64,000 nucleotides of DNA from an uncultured Sphingobium sp. (GTDB lineage Bacteria; Pseudomonadota; Alphaproteobacteria; Sphingomonadales; Sphingomonadaceae): positions 43,386 through 107,385 of the forward strand of contig CAMPHJ010000008.1 in the NCBI GenBank assembly GCA_946885845.1, given 5' to 3'. Numbering within the stretch: position 1 is the stretch's first letter; each line of letters begins with the position of its first letter. A program made the position numbers and the translations under genes. The notes beneath the pieces are model-generated. The model did no database searches. It had not been told where the DNA came from and worked only from the letters and a program-made list of their open reading frames with translations. This document shows, in pieces, positions 18,166 to 26,542 of the stretch.

Positions 18166-19974
18166 ATGCGGTTATCTACAATCACCAACTGGGCCTATGG
18201 AGCCACCGTGGCGCTGACCTTGGCGTCCGGCGCGACCATGCTTATGGCGTCCAGTGCCGAGCAGGCCGAGCGAGCCGCAGTCGAACAGAGGGCGGCGCTG
18301 GACCAGATGACCAGCGCCTTGCTGGAGGACAGCTATCGGCAGACCGAACAGGCGCGGGCTTACGCCATTACCGGCGACCCGACCCATGTGATCGCCTATC
18401 GCCGTGAAAAGGCGGCCTTACGATCAGTTGAACAACGGATTGCGCATTTTCGGGATGTCGGGGCAGGCCCGAATGAGCTAAACGCTCTTCATCAGGCGCT
18501 CCAATTGGTGGACGGGCTGACCGAGGAGCAGGAAGCCGCCATTTCCGCCGCCCAATCGGGCAATGGCGAAACCGCCCGCGCGATCCTGTTCGGAAATGAA
18601 TATGGGAGGGAACTGGACAATGCCGCGGCGCAGGTCGCCAGGTTCCAATATATCCTCGATCAACGCACCGAAGCCACGGTGCTGCGCGCGACGGAAGCCG
18701 CCCGGCAATGGCGCCGCATGTCCGAAATCATGCTGGGCGCGACGGCACTGCTGTTCCTGTGTGTGCTCTATTTCATCCTCAAGCAACGCATCCTTCGCCC
18801 TGTCGTCAGGTTGAGTGATGTCGTGACGCGGCTTGCCGCCCATGATTTTGAGGCGATCCCGCCGGATTTTCGCCAGGTGGATGAAATAGGCGACATGGCG
18901 CAGGCCATCCGCATTTTCCGCGAAAACGGCCTTGAACGGCAGCGACTGGAGCAGGAACGCGACGCCGACCGGATCATGCGCGACTTGCTTTCCCGCATGA
19001 CGCAACGGCTTCAGGGCTGCGACAGCACCGGCGACCTGGTCGAGGTAGTCCGTCGCTTCGCGCCAGAGATCGCTACCGGTTTTGCAGGGCGGCTGTACAT
19101 CCACGACGCGCGGCGCAATGCCATGCGCCAAGCCTGCGAATGGCTATCCCCTGCCGCATCGGTAACGGAATTTTCGCCTGGAGCCTGCTGGGCGCTACGT
19201 CGTGGGCAGATGCACAAACCCACCGGTGAGATGATCGACATTCCCTGCGAACACCTTGGCGAGGGTCTGATAAGGCCCACCATCTGCGTTCCCCTGTCTG
19301 TTCAGGGCGAAAGCATCGGACTGCTCTACTTCGAAGAACCTGAAACCGTGCTTTCCGAACAGCGGGAACGGGCCGAAAAATATCTGGAAATGCTGGCTGA
19401 AAATATTGGCCTTGCCCTGGCCAATCTGCGGTTGCGCGATGCCCTGCGCGAAATGGCCATGGTCGATGCCCTGACCGGTCTGGCCAACAGGCGGCGATTT
19501 GACATGGCGCTGGCTGATGAGACTAGCCGGTCTGAACGCACCAGTTCGCCATTGGCCTGTCTGATGGTCGACATTGATCATTTCAAGCGCTTCAACGACA
19601 GCCACGGCCATGATGCGGGCGATGAGGTGCTGCGGGCCGTGGGTGGCGTGTTGAACGATGCGTTGCGCGAGGATGGATATGCATTCCGTCTGGGTGGGGA
19701 GGAATTCGTGCTGCTGATGCCGGGATTCAATCTGGATCAGGCGATGGCGCGGGCGCGGCAGGTGCAGGATCACATCCGCAACCTGCGCGTGGAACATCGG
19801 CGTCAGGAAGTTGGGCCGATCACCGCGTCTTTCGGGCTTGCGGTGTTTCCCGTTCACGGCCGCGCCGAAACATTGGTACAGACGGCGGACGCCGCCCTGC
19901 TGCGCGCCAAGGCACAGGGGCGCGACCAGATTGTCGTTGCGGCGGTGCGCGACGGCGCATCAGCGCTGGGCTGA
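18166..19974 (+). CDS. membrane diguanylate cyclase (CHASE3-like, HAMP, GAF, GGDEF)
   Basis: 602 residues. A first membrane segment (about 10-28) and a second (about 184-203, [18 protein letters not shown]) bracket a periplasmic helical CHASE3-like sensor. A HAMP linker ([19 protein letters not shown]) follows, then a GAF-like domain (about 270-420), then GGDEF with an intact [12 protein letters not shown] active site. The usual RxxD inhibitory site is not in register (REDG at that position), so product inhibition may be lost. The 3' end overlaps the convergent lolD by 15 bases. Signal unknown. Confidence 0.88.
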   Translation: MRLSTITNWAYGATVALTLASGATMLMASSAEQAERAAVEQRAALDQMTSALLEDSYRQTEQARAYAITGDPTHVIAYRREKAALRSVEQRIAHFRDVGAGPNELNALHQALQLVDGLTEEQEAAISAAQSGNGETARAILFGNEYGRELDNAAAQVARFQYILDQRTEATVLRATEAARQWRRMSEIMLGATALLFLCVLYFILKQRILRPVVRLSDVVTRLAAHDFEAIPPDFRQVDEIGDMAQAIRIFRENGLERQRLEQERDADRIMRDLLSRMTQRLQGCDSTGDLVEVVRRFAPEIATGFAGRLYIHDARRNAMRQACEWLSPAASVTEFSPGACWALRRGQMHKPTGEMIDIPCEHLGEGLIRPTICVPLSVQGESIGLLYFEEPETVLSEQRERAEKYLEMLAENIGLALANLRLRDALREMAMVDALTGLANRRRFDMALADETSRSERTSSPLACLMVDIDHFKRFNDSHGHDAGDEVLRAVGGVLNDALREDGYAFRLGGEEFVLLMPGFNLDQAMARARQVQDHIRNLRVEHRRQEVGPITASFGLAVFPVHGRAETLVQTADAALLRAKAQGRDQIVVAAVRDGASALG

Positions 19975-20649
19975 TCCCTCCTCCAGCAATCCTTCATGCA
20001 GACGGACGACGCGGTCCATCTTTTCCGCCAGCCGCTCATTATGCGTCGCCACCAGAGCAGCGGACCCCTCTTCGCGGACGAGACGGAGAAATTCGGCCAG
20101 AACAATATCGGCGGTGCGTTCGTCGAGATTGCCCGTCGGCTCGTCCGCCAGCACCAGCGCCGGACGGTTGGCCAGCGCGCGGGCGACGGCGACGCGCTGC
20201 TGTTCGCCCCCGGACAATTGGCTGGGCCGATGATCGAGACGGTGGCCAAGGCCCAACGATGTCAGCAGCGATTCGGCGCGAGCCCGTGCGAACTCCATTT
20301 CCCGATCGCGAATGACCTGGGGCAGGATGACGTTTTCGGCGGCGTTAAAATCCGGCAGCAGATGATGAAATTGATAGACGAAACCCAGCGCATCACGGCG
20401 CAGTCGAGTGCGACCGTCATTGTCCAGCTTGGCCGCTTCCTCTCCATCGATGCGGATCGACCCGTCGAACCCGCCTTCCAGCAGTCCAACCGCCTGCAAA
20501 AGCGTGGACTTGCCCGATCCCGATGGTCCCAGCAGCGCCACGATCTCGCCCTTGCCAACGGTGAGGTCGATGCCACGCAGCACGTCGATGGTGACGCCGC
20601 CCTGCGTGAAGCTGCGCCTCAGCCCGGAAACCTTCAATATGTCATTCAT
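19960..20649 (-). CDS. lolD: lipoprotein-releasing ABC transporter ATP-binding protein LolD
   Basis: ATPase of the LolCDE complex that extracts outer-membrane lipoproteins from the inner membrane; 229 residues. Walker A is GPSGSGKST, the signature is [15 protein letters not shown], and Walker B is [15 protein letters not shown], typical of the MacB/LolD group. Its start overlaps the end of lolC by 8 bases, so they form one operon. Confidence 0.93.
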   Translation of the reverse strand: MNDILKVSGLRRSFTQGGVTIDVLRGIDLTVGKGEIVALLGPSGSGKSTLLQAVGLLEGGFDGSIRIDGEEAAKLDNDGRTRLRRDALGFVYQFHHLLPDFNAAENVILPQVIRDREMEFARARAESLLTSLGLGHRLDHRPSQLSGGEQQRVAVARALANRPALVLADEPTGNLDERTADIVLAEFLRLVREEGSAALVATHNERLAEKMDRVVRLHEGLLEEGSAQR

Positions 20650-21892
20650 AGCGCAGCACCTGCACGGGATCGGTATTGGCCGCCTTGAAAGCCGGATAGA
20701 GCGTGGCGAGGAAACTGAAGATCAGCGCCATCAGGCAGATGGTAACAATCTCCACGGGGTCAGGCTTGGAGGGCAGTTCCGTCAGGAAACGGATCGAAGG
20801 ATCCCACAGATTTTGCCCGGTGACGAACTGAATCGCATTAACCACGCTTTGCCGGAAGAACAGGAATGTAAAGCCCAGCACCATGCCAGCGGCCATGCCC
20901 AGCGAACCGATGGTAACACCCACAGTCATGAAGATCTTGACCAGTCCCACACGACTGGCCCCCATAGTCCGAAGGATCGCGATATCGCGCGTTTTGGCGC
21001 GGACGAGCATGATCAGGGACGACAGGATGTTGAACACCGCCACCAGCACGATGATCGAAAGCACAACGAACATCGCGACGCGTTCGACCGCCAGCGCTTC
21101 GAACAGGGAAGCGTTCATCTGTCGCCAGTCAGTGACCACGGCACGCCCGGCGACTTTCCTGGCCAGTGGCTGAAGGATAGCGCCAACTCGATCTGCGTCC
21201 ACCGTCTCCACTTCGATCATGCCGACGACATCGCCCAGCATCAGAAGGGTCTGTGCATCCTCCATCGGCATGACGACGAATGCCTTGTCATAATCATAGA
21301 CGCCCACCTCGAAAATTACCGCGACCTGATAGGCAACTTGCCGGGGCACGGTGCCGAAAGGGGTCGATCGGCCAGCCGGGTTGATGATGGTCAGGCTGTC
21401 GCCAAGCTGCACGCCCAGATTTTCGGCCAGCCGCGATCCGATGGCGATCTTGCTGCCATTGGGGACAAGGTCATCGAAATTCCCCGCCAGCACTTTCGCC
21501 TTGAGCGTAGAGTTGGTGCGGATGTCATTCACGGTCATCCCGCGCACCAGCACCGCTTCCACTCTTCCCTGAAAGCTGCCTAGCAGTGGCTGTTCGATCA
21601 GCGGCGTCGCGCTGGTGACACCCGGCGTCGCCTTCGCTTCCTTCAGCACCGCTCTCCAATCGGGTAGGCGCCCGCCATAGCCCTGGACCACGGCATGTCC
21701 GTTCAGGCCCACGATCTTGTCGAACAGCTCCGCCCGGAAGCCGTTCATCACGCTCATCACGATAATAAGTGCCGCAACGCCCAGCATCACCGCAGCAAGG
21801 CTAATTCCTGCGACAAGGAATATGAAGCCCTCGCCCTTGCCGGGCAGCAGATAGCGCTTGGCGATCATGCGTTCATAACGAGATAATATCAT
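20642..21892 (-). CDS. lolC: lipoprotein-releasing ABC transporter permease LolC/LolE
   Basis: Inner-membrane permease, 416 residues from ATG 21892 (a TTG at 21901 would add three). It has one N-terminal membrane segment (about 23-48, [21 protein letters not shown]), a large periplasmic domain, and three C-terminal segments in the FtsX-like arrangement. A single permease in the operon is the usual alphaproteobacterial form, probably acting as a homodimer. It is followed by overlapping lolD. Confidence 0.93.
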   Translation of the reverse strand: MILSRYERMIAKRYLLPGKGEGFIFLVAGISLAAVMLGVAALIIVMSVMNGFRAELFDKIVGLNGHAVVQGYGGRLPDWRAVLKEAKATPGVTSATPLIEQPLLGSFQGRVEAVLVRGMTVNDIRTNSTLKAKVLAGNFDDLVPNGSKIAIGSRLAENLGVQLGDSLTIINPAGRSTPFGTVPRQVAYQVAVIFEVGVYDYDKAFVVMPMEDAQTLLMLGDVVGMIEVETVDADRVGAILQPLARKVAGRAVVTDWRQMNASLFEALAVERVAMFVVLSIIVLVAVFNILSSLIMLVRAKTRDIAILRTMGASRVGLVKIFMTVGVTIGSLGMAAGMVLGFTFLFFRQSVVNAIQFVTGQNLWDPSIRFLTELPSKPDPVEIVTICLMALIFSFLATLYPAFKAANTDPVQVLRYE

Positions 21893-22172
21893 GCGGCGCA
21901 AACGGCCCTTTAAGGAAGGATGTACCCTGCCCGTCTAGCAGGCTATCGGGTAACGGCAAGCGCCACAGAATGTTGCAGTCGAGCCACAGGGGCTTGAGGA
22001 AAATCATTCAACCCGGAAATAGCCCGTGACAGCCGCGCTCAGTAGCCATAGCAACGTCATCGAAGCACAGGTAAAAATGGCCGTGGTTCAGGGATCCTGC
22101 ATCCCGCTTTGAGCTTAGGGGGCTGAAAAGCGGTTGAGGCAGACCATAGGGGGAGACGAGAAATCGTCCATT
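21893..22172. other. gene-free region upstream of the orphan terminator
   Basis: About 280 bases between the lolC start and a strong terminator. I see no convincing protein gene: the frames have poor codon character and no ribosome-binding sites. Because a plus-strand terminator follows with no plus-strand gene before it, a small RNA is possible here. Confidence 0.4.
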
Positions 22173-22210
22173 AGTGCCCGGATCGTGAAAACACGATCCG
22201 GGCACTTTTG
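22173..22210 (+). terminator. strong intrinsic terminator without an upstream gene
   Basis: Perfect 15-base-pair stem AGTGCCCGGATCGTG (22173-22187) and CACGATCCGGGCACT (22192-22206), loop AAAA, followed by TTTG. The nearest plus-strand gene upstream is the diguanylate cyclase, more than 2 kb away with lolDC in between. Confidence 0.8.
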
Positions 22211-22250
22211 ATTTCAGCGTGATAAATCTGTCGATGCCTGATTGCATCAC

Positions 22251-22278
22251 CTTGAAACCGAAAACGGCCCAACCATAT
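22251..22278 (+). promoter_or_regulatory. heat-shock (sigma-32/RpoH) promoter of hsp20
   Basis: CACCTTGAA with CTTGAA at 22251-22256, then CAACCATAT with CCATAT at 22273-22278. This matches the CNCCTTGAA / CCCCATNT pattern of RpoH promoters with normal spacing, and would give a leader of about 90 bases before hsp20. Confidence 0.7.
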
Positions 22279-22285
22279 CGCTGTA

Positions 22286-22375
22286 GCTCGACCGCCAAAT
22301 GGGGCCGGGCATCGTATCGCCGGATGCCTTTTGAGGATCCGGCATGATCATTTTGCTCTGATGGAGATGATGACA
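22286..22375 (+). promoter_or_regulatory. putative ROSE-type RNA thermometer in the hsp20 leader
   Basis: The leader holds consecutive hairpins. One is GCCGGAT (22319-22325) with ATCCGGC (22337-22343). The last pairs ATCAT (22347-22351) with ATGAT (22367-22371) and encloses TTGCT (22353-22357) opposite the ribosome-binding site GGAG (22363-22366). The TTGCT element facing the ribosome-binding site through non-canonical pairs, including G-G, is the hallmark of ROSE elements that block translation of alphaproteobacterial small heat-shock genes at low temperature. Confidence 0.6.
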
Positions 22376-22837
22376 ATGCGTAGCTTTGACCTAACCCCCT
22401 ATCGCCGCTCTACTGTGGGTTTCGACCGTCTTTTCGACCTGATCGAAAATAATGCCCGGTTGCAGCAGGGCGACAATTATCCTCCGTTCAACATCGAACG
22501 CCTGTCGGAAGACCGCTATCGTGTGACCTTAGCGGTCGCAGGATTCCGGGCCGAGGAAATCGACATCACCGCTCAGCAAAATCTGCTGCAGGTGGTCGGT
22601 CGGAAAGACGATTCGGTGAATGACCGCAGCAAGTTCCTGCATGTCGGCATCGCCAACCGCAGTTTTGAGCGCCGCTTTGAGCTGGCCGATTTCGTGCGGG
22701 TGGAAAAGGCCGATCTGGCCGATGGGCTGTTGACCATCGAACTTGTTCGTGAGGTCCCCGAAGCGATGAAGCCCAAGAAGATCGCCGTTAATGGCGGTCA
22801 GCTTATCGACGTCAGCAAGGGCCGCGACGCCGCCTGA
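22376..22837 (+). CDS. small heat-shock protein, Hsp20 family
   Basis: ATP-independent holdase chaperone of the IbpA type; 153 residues from ATG 22376, nine bases after GGAG. Upstream ATGs in frame (22361, 22367, 22370) overlap that site and are less likely. It starts MRSFDLTPYRRSTVGFDRLF, as class A rhizobial-type Hsp20s do. The alpha-crystallin domain spans about 35-130 (YRVTLAVAGFRAEEIDI to the LADGLLTIELVREVPE strand). Heat-shock promoter, leader thermometer and a terminator make it a self-contained unit. Confidence 0.93.
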   Translation: MRSFDLTPYRRSTVGFDRLFDLIENNARLQQGDNYPPFNIERLSEDRYRVTLAVAGFRAEEIDITAQQNLLQVVGRKDDSVNDRSKFLHVGIANRSFERRFELADFVRVEKADLADGLLTIELVREVPEAMKPKKIAVNGGQLIDVSKGRDAA

Positions 22838-22862
22838 TCGGGCTATTGAACGGAAAAGATAT

Positions 22863-22892
22863 GGGGCGCGGCTGATGGTCGCGCCCCTTTTT
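22863..22892. terminator. terminator between hsp20 and kup
   Basis: Stem GGGGCGCG (22863-22870) and CGCGCCCC (22880-22887) with a 9-base loop, followed by TTTTT on the plus strand. It ends hsp20 and, lying just past the kup stop, may also serve the minus strand. Confidence 0.8.
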
Positions 22893-22897
22893 ACTGA

Positions 22898-24832
22898 TCA
22901 AATCTCGACCTGGCTTCCCAGTTCCACAACCCTGTTGGTGGGCAGACGGAAAAATTCCATCGCACTTTCCGCATTCCGGAGCATCCAGGCGAATATTTTT
23001 TCCCGCCACAGCGGCATGCCCGGATTTGCCGATGGCAGCAACGTTTGGCGGGCGAGGAAGAAACTGGTGTCCATCATCTTGAACGCCTGCCCACAACCCG
23101 ACACATTTTTGAGCGCGGCAGGCACGTCTGGCTCTTGCATGAAGCCATATTGAAGGACGAGGCGGAAGAAGCCCCTGCCCAGATCCTCCAACTTGCAGCG
23201 CCCGTCATCTTCCACGACCGGCACATCTCGGATCTTGACGGTCAGCAGGATCACCCGTTCGTGCAACACCTTGTTATGCTTGAGGTTATGCAACAGTGCG
23301 TGAGGGACTCCATTTGATGTGGAGGTCATGAAAACGGCGGTGCCGGGCACCCGCACCGCGCTATTGGCTGCGGACGCAACGAACACCGGGATGGGCATCG
23401 CGGCTTCACGCAACCGATCCTGCACCAGTCTACGCCCGCGCGACCAGGTCGTCAGCAAAGTGAAAATTACAAAGCCGATCAGTAGCGGGAACCAGCCGCC
23501 ATCAGGCACTTTGGTGAAGTTCGCGGCAAGATATGCGCCATCCACCAGGAAGAATACCGCCAGCAGCGGCGCGGCATAATACCAGCGCCACTTCCACAAT
23601 CTGTATAGCAGCACCGTCAGCAGCAGGTTGTCGATAAACATCGCTCCCGTCACCGCGATTCCATAGGCCGCGGTGAGGTTGGACGACGTCTGGAACACCA
23701 GCACCAGCAGGATGACCATGACCATCAGCCCCCAGTTGATCAGGGGGATGTATATCTGTCCGGCGGTGGACGCGCTGGTATGCGCTATACGCAGGCGTGG
23801 CATGAAGCCCAACTGGATCGCCTGCTGGGTGACCGAGAAAGCACCGGAAATGACCGCCTGGCTGGCGATAATCGCCGCCATCGTCGCCAGCCCGACCAGC
23901 GGAAGTTGCGCCCATTGTGGTGCCAGATGATAGAAGGGACTCTCGAGCGCCGCAGCGCCTTCGCGGAACAACAGCGCACCCTGCCCCATATAATTCATCA
24001 TCAGGGCCGGCAGGACAAATATGAGCCACGACACCCGGATCGGGCTGCGGCCAAAATGCCCCATGTCGGCATAGAGCGCCTCCGCCCCCGTCACCGCCAG
24101 CACCACGGCGCCCAGCGCCAGGAAAGCGGGCAACGGGTCAGTCACGAAAAACATGACCGCCCAATAGGGATTGAACGCATATAGGATGCCCGGAGTCTGC
24201 GCCACACTGATGACGCCCAGCGTCGCAATCGTCACGAAATAGAGCAGCATGATCGGGCCGAACAGCGTCGCCACCCGGTTGGTGCCCAGTCCCTGTATCC
24301 AGAACAGGCCAAGCAAGATCACGACAGCGGCGGGCAGGATGACCGGTTCAAGGCTGCTGTTATAGACCGCCAACCCTTCGACCGCCGACAGCACCGACAC
24401 CGCAGGGGTGATCATGGAGTCGCCGTAGAAAAGCGCGGTCGCGAACACGCCCAGCAATATGATGCCCCGCGACCATATCTGGGTCTTCGTCTGTCCGTTG
24501 ATCAGCGCCAGCAGGGCCAGGCTGCCGCCTTCGCCCTTGTTGTCCGCCCGCATGATGATCGTGACATATTTCAATGTCACTACCAGCATCATCGACCAGA
24601 ACATCAGGCTGATGACGCCCAGAATATGGTCGGCATCCAGTGCCAGATGATGATGGCCGGCAAAGGTTTCGCGGAAAGCGTAAAGCGGGCTGGTGCCGAT
24701 ATCGCCAAAAACGATACCGATGGCCCCTACCACCAGTTTAACCGTGGCCTTTTGCTTCGTATGCCCATGGCTATGCCCGTGCTCATCCTCTTCCCCGGGA
24801 TGCGCAGGACCGTTCACTGTCGTATCAACCAT
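22898..24832 (-). CDS. kup: KUP-family potassium uptake permease
   Basis: Proton-coupled K+ importer of the inner membrane, 644 residues. After a His-rich soluble start ([12 protein letters not shown]) comes the family signature [20 protein letters not shown], then twelve hydrophobic segments to about residue 465 and a hydrophilic C-terminal domain of about 170 residues, as is normal. The ATG at 24832 has no clear ribosome-binding site. Convergent with hsp20. Confidence 0.94.
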   Translation of the reverse strand: MVDTTVNGPAHPGEEDEHGHSHGHTKQKATVKLVVGAIGIVFGDIGTSPLYAFRETFAGHHHLALDADHILGVISLMFWSMMLVVTLKYVTIIMRADNKGEGGSLALLALINGQTKTQIWSRGIILLGVFATALFYGDSMITPAVSVLSAVEGLAVYNSSLEPVILPAAVVILLGLFWIQGLGTNRVATLFGPIMLLYFVTIATLGVISVAQTPGILYAFNPYWAVMFFVTDPLPAFLALGAVVLAVTGAEALYADMGHFGRSPIRVSWLIFVLPALMMNYMGQGALLFREGAAALESPFYHLAPQWAQLPLVGLATMAAIIASQAVISGAFSVTQQAIQLGFMPRLRIAHTSASTAGQIYIPLINWGLMVMVILLVLVFQTSSNLTAAYGIAVTGAMFIDNLLLTVLLYRLWKWRWYYAAPLLAVFFLVDGAYLAANFTKVPDGGWFPLLIGFVIFTLLTTWSRGRRLVQDRLREAAMPIPVFVASAANSAVRVPGTAVFMTSTSNGVPHALLHNLKHNKVLHERVILLTVKIRDVPVVEDDGRCKLEDLGRGFFRLVLQYGFMQEPDVPAALKNVSGCGQAFKMMDTSFFLARQTLLPSANPGMPLWREKIFAWMLRNAESAMEFFRLPTNRVVELGSQVEI

Positions 24833-24966
24833 AGGGGGAACGCCGAACCGTCATAAGCTACCGACACCCGAGCGAGGAGGAGTTGACCATGTCGTTGGCC
24901 AAGCTCGCAAAGTGGGCGCGCCCTATCATGGGTAAAATGCCCGTGCAACGTCGCACATATGTCCCA

Positions 24967-25608
24967 TTACTGGCCCGCAGGCCTGGCCGCGAGCAGGATG
25001 TCGATGCGGGCGATGGCGAATTGCAGTTCTACCTTGATCCCCGACCCATCGGGCGCGCTCTGCACCAATGGGGTCCAGATGTCCTTGGCCGCCTGCAACT
25101 GCCCCATGCCCGCAAGGGCCAGGCCATAGAAATAGCGCGGGCCCGGCGCCTGTGGGTCGATCGCCATCGCGCGACGGTAGGCAAAATCCGCACCAGGTGA
25201 GACCACGCCGTCGGCATGGGCGACCAGCGCGTTGCCAAGGCCTAGCCAAAGATTGGCGTCATCCGGGGACTGCCTGAGGCCCGAAAGCAGCACATTAGCC
25301 GCCTCCTTCGTTTTTCCCTGCCTGCCCAGGCCGTCGGACAAGAGCAGCCACTGACCAGCGGGGCCATAGCGCTCCGCCAGCCCGCGCCGCCGCTCAGCCA
25401 GTTCCTCGTTGAATTTTTCGGGCCCCGGAGTGGCGCCATGACGCGGGGCACCGACAAGACCGGGATTTCCCTGCCAGGCATAACCGGCCAGCCCCAGCAA
25501 CAACACAGCGGCGGTAATTTCCCACGTAGCTCGTGGCATACGTCCCACCGCCAAGAGCATGAGCATCAAAGACAGGGCCAAGGCAAAGGCGATGATCCAT
25601 CCCGTCAC
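24967..25608 (-). CDS. ccmI: cytochrome c maturation TPR protein CcmI
   Basis: Apocytochrome chaperone of the heme ligation complex, 213 residues from GTG 25608, which overlaps the ccmH stop (GTGA). Two N-terminal membrane segments (about 2-20 and 29-46) are followed by a short linker and TPR repeats (WLLLSDGLGRQGKTKEAANV, NLWLGLGNAL, YFYGLALAGMGQLQAAKDIW). It lacks the long C-terminal domain of some CcmI/CycH proteins. Last gene of the ccm operon. Confidence 0.85.
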   Translation of the reverse strand: MTGWIIAFALALSLMLMLLAVGRMPRATWEITAAVLLLGLAGYAWQGNPGLVGAPRHGATPGPEKFNEELAERRRGLAERYGPAGQWLLLSDGLGRQGKTKEAANVLLSGLRQSPDDANLWLGLGNALVAHADGVVSPGADFAYRRAMAIDPQAPGPRYFYGLALAGMGQLQAAKDIWTPLVQSAPDGSGIKVELQFAIARIDILLAARPAGQ

Positions 25609-26018
25609 TGCCGTTTCCTCTTGATACGCCCGCGCAGCAACAACAGGCCCAGCCCAATCAGAAGGATCGGCGCGGCCCATAACGGCCAAAGAATGGGATT
25701 GGTCGTTGGTTCATAGCTTACCCAATCGCCATAACGTTCGATCAGCCAAGCACGGATATGTTCTGGTTCTTCACCCGCCATGATCCGCTCGCGTATCTGG
25801 GACCGCATATCCGCAGCCATACTGGCGTCGCTGTCGGCAATCGACTGGCTCTGACAGGTAAGGCACCGGATCGTTTCCATAAGCGCCTTTGCCTTGCGTT
25901 CCTGCGCCGGATCGCCGATCTGCCGATTGGCATAGGGCGCTGGCGGAAGCGCAGACTGCCCCATTACCGGCACAGGCACACTGAACAGTATCGCGATCAG
26001 GACAGCCAGCATCCTCAT
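25605..26018 (-). CDS. ccmH: cytochrome c maturation protein CcmH (thiol-reducing)
   Basis: Periplasmic thioredox partner that reduces the apocytochrome CxxCH, anchored in the inner membrane. 137 residues: signal peptide (MRMLAVLIAILFSVPVPVMG), the RCLTCQSQSIADSDA motif with the two redox cysteines, and one C-terminal membrane helix (PLWAAPILLIGLGLLLL). It starts inside the ccmG stop (ATGA overlap). Confidence 0.93.
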   Translation of the reverse strand: MRMLAVLIAILFSVPVPVMGQSALPPAPYANRQIGDPAQERKAKALMETIRCLTCQSQSIADSDASMAADMRSQIRERIMAGEEPEHIRAWLIERYGDWVSYEPTTNPILWPLWAAPILLIGLGLLLLRGRIKRKRQ

Positions 26019-26542
26019 CGCGCATCCCTCATCCGTTGGAGGATCATGGGGACATCGTCCGCGCGTATGTCGCCGACATGCTGATAAATGATACGCCCCT
26101 TGCCATCGATCACAAAGCTTTCGGGCACGCCGGATGAACCCAGTGCGATCTGCACACCGCTGCGAGCGTCCAGGCCGATACGGGAATAGGGATTGCCATA
26201 GCGGGCGAGGAAGCGGTCGACATCGGGACGCGCGTCACGAATGGCAATCGCGTCTATGTCCACCCCCTGCTGGGCGAGCGCCATAAGCTGCGGCGCTTCG
26301 GCGGCGCATGGCAGGCACCAGCTGGCGAAAATGTTCAGCAGTCTGGGCTTGCCCGTCGCCAACTGGCTGCTGGCAAGGCCCGGCCTGTCACTCGCCGCCG
26401 CCGGGAGTGAAAATGCGGGCAGTGCTTTGCCCACCAGCTTGGACGTGATCACCCGATCGTCCGGTTTCAGAAGACCGCTGGCAAATAGCGCGAGAAATGC
26501 CAGGAACAGGCCAAGGGGCAGCCAGATCAAAAACTTCCTCAC
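26015..26542 (-). CDS. ccmG: thiol:disulfide interchange protein CcmG (DsbE)
   Basis: Membrane-anchored periplasmic thioredoxin that passes electrons to CcmH and apocytochrome c. 175 residues from GTG 26542, which overlaps the ccmF stop (GTGA). It has an N-terminal membrane helix (RKFLIWLPLGLFLAFLALFASG), a thioredoxin fold with FASWCLPCAAEAP (WCxPC) and the cis-proline loop SSGVPESFVID. The frame extends upstream inside ccmF, but that part is not DsbE-like. Confidence 0.93.
   Translation of the reverse strand: MRKFLIWLPLGLFLAFLALFASGLLKPDDRVITSKLVGKALPAFSLPAAASDRPGLASSQLATGKPRLLNIFASWCLPCAAEAPQLMALAQQGVDIDAIAIRDARPDVDRFLARYGNPYSRIGLDARSGVQIALGSSGVPESFVIDGKGRIIYQHVGDIRADDVPMILQRMRDAR

Noticed and set aside
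22008..22376. Minus-strand frame of 122 codons between lolC and hsp20
   Set aside because: No ribosome-binding site, mixed composition, and it overlaps the terminator and the hsp20 promoter and leader.
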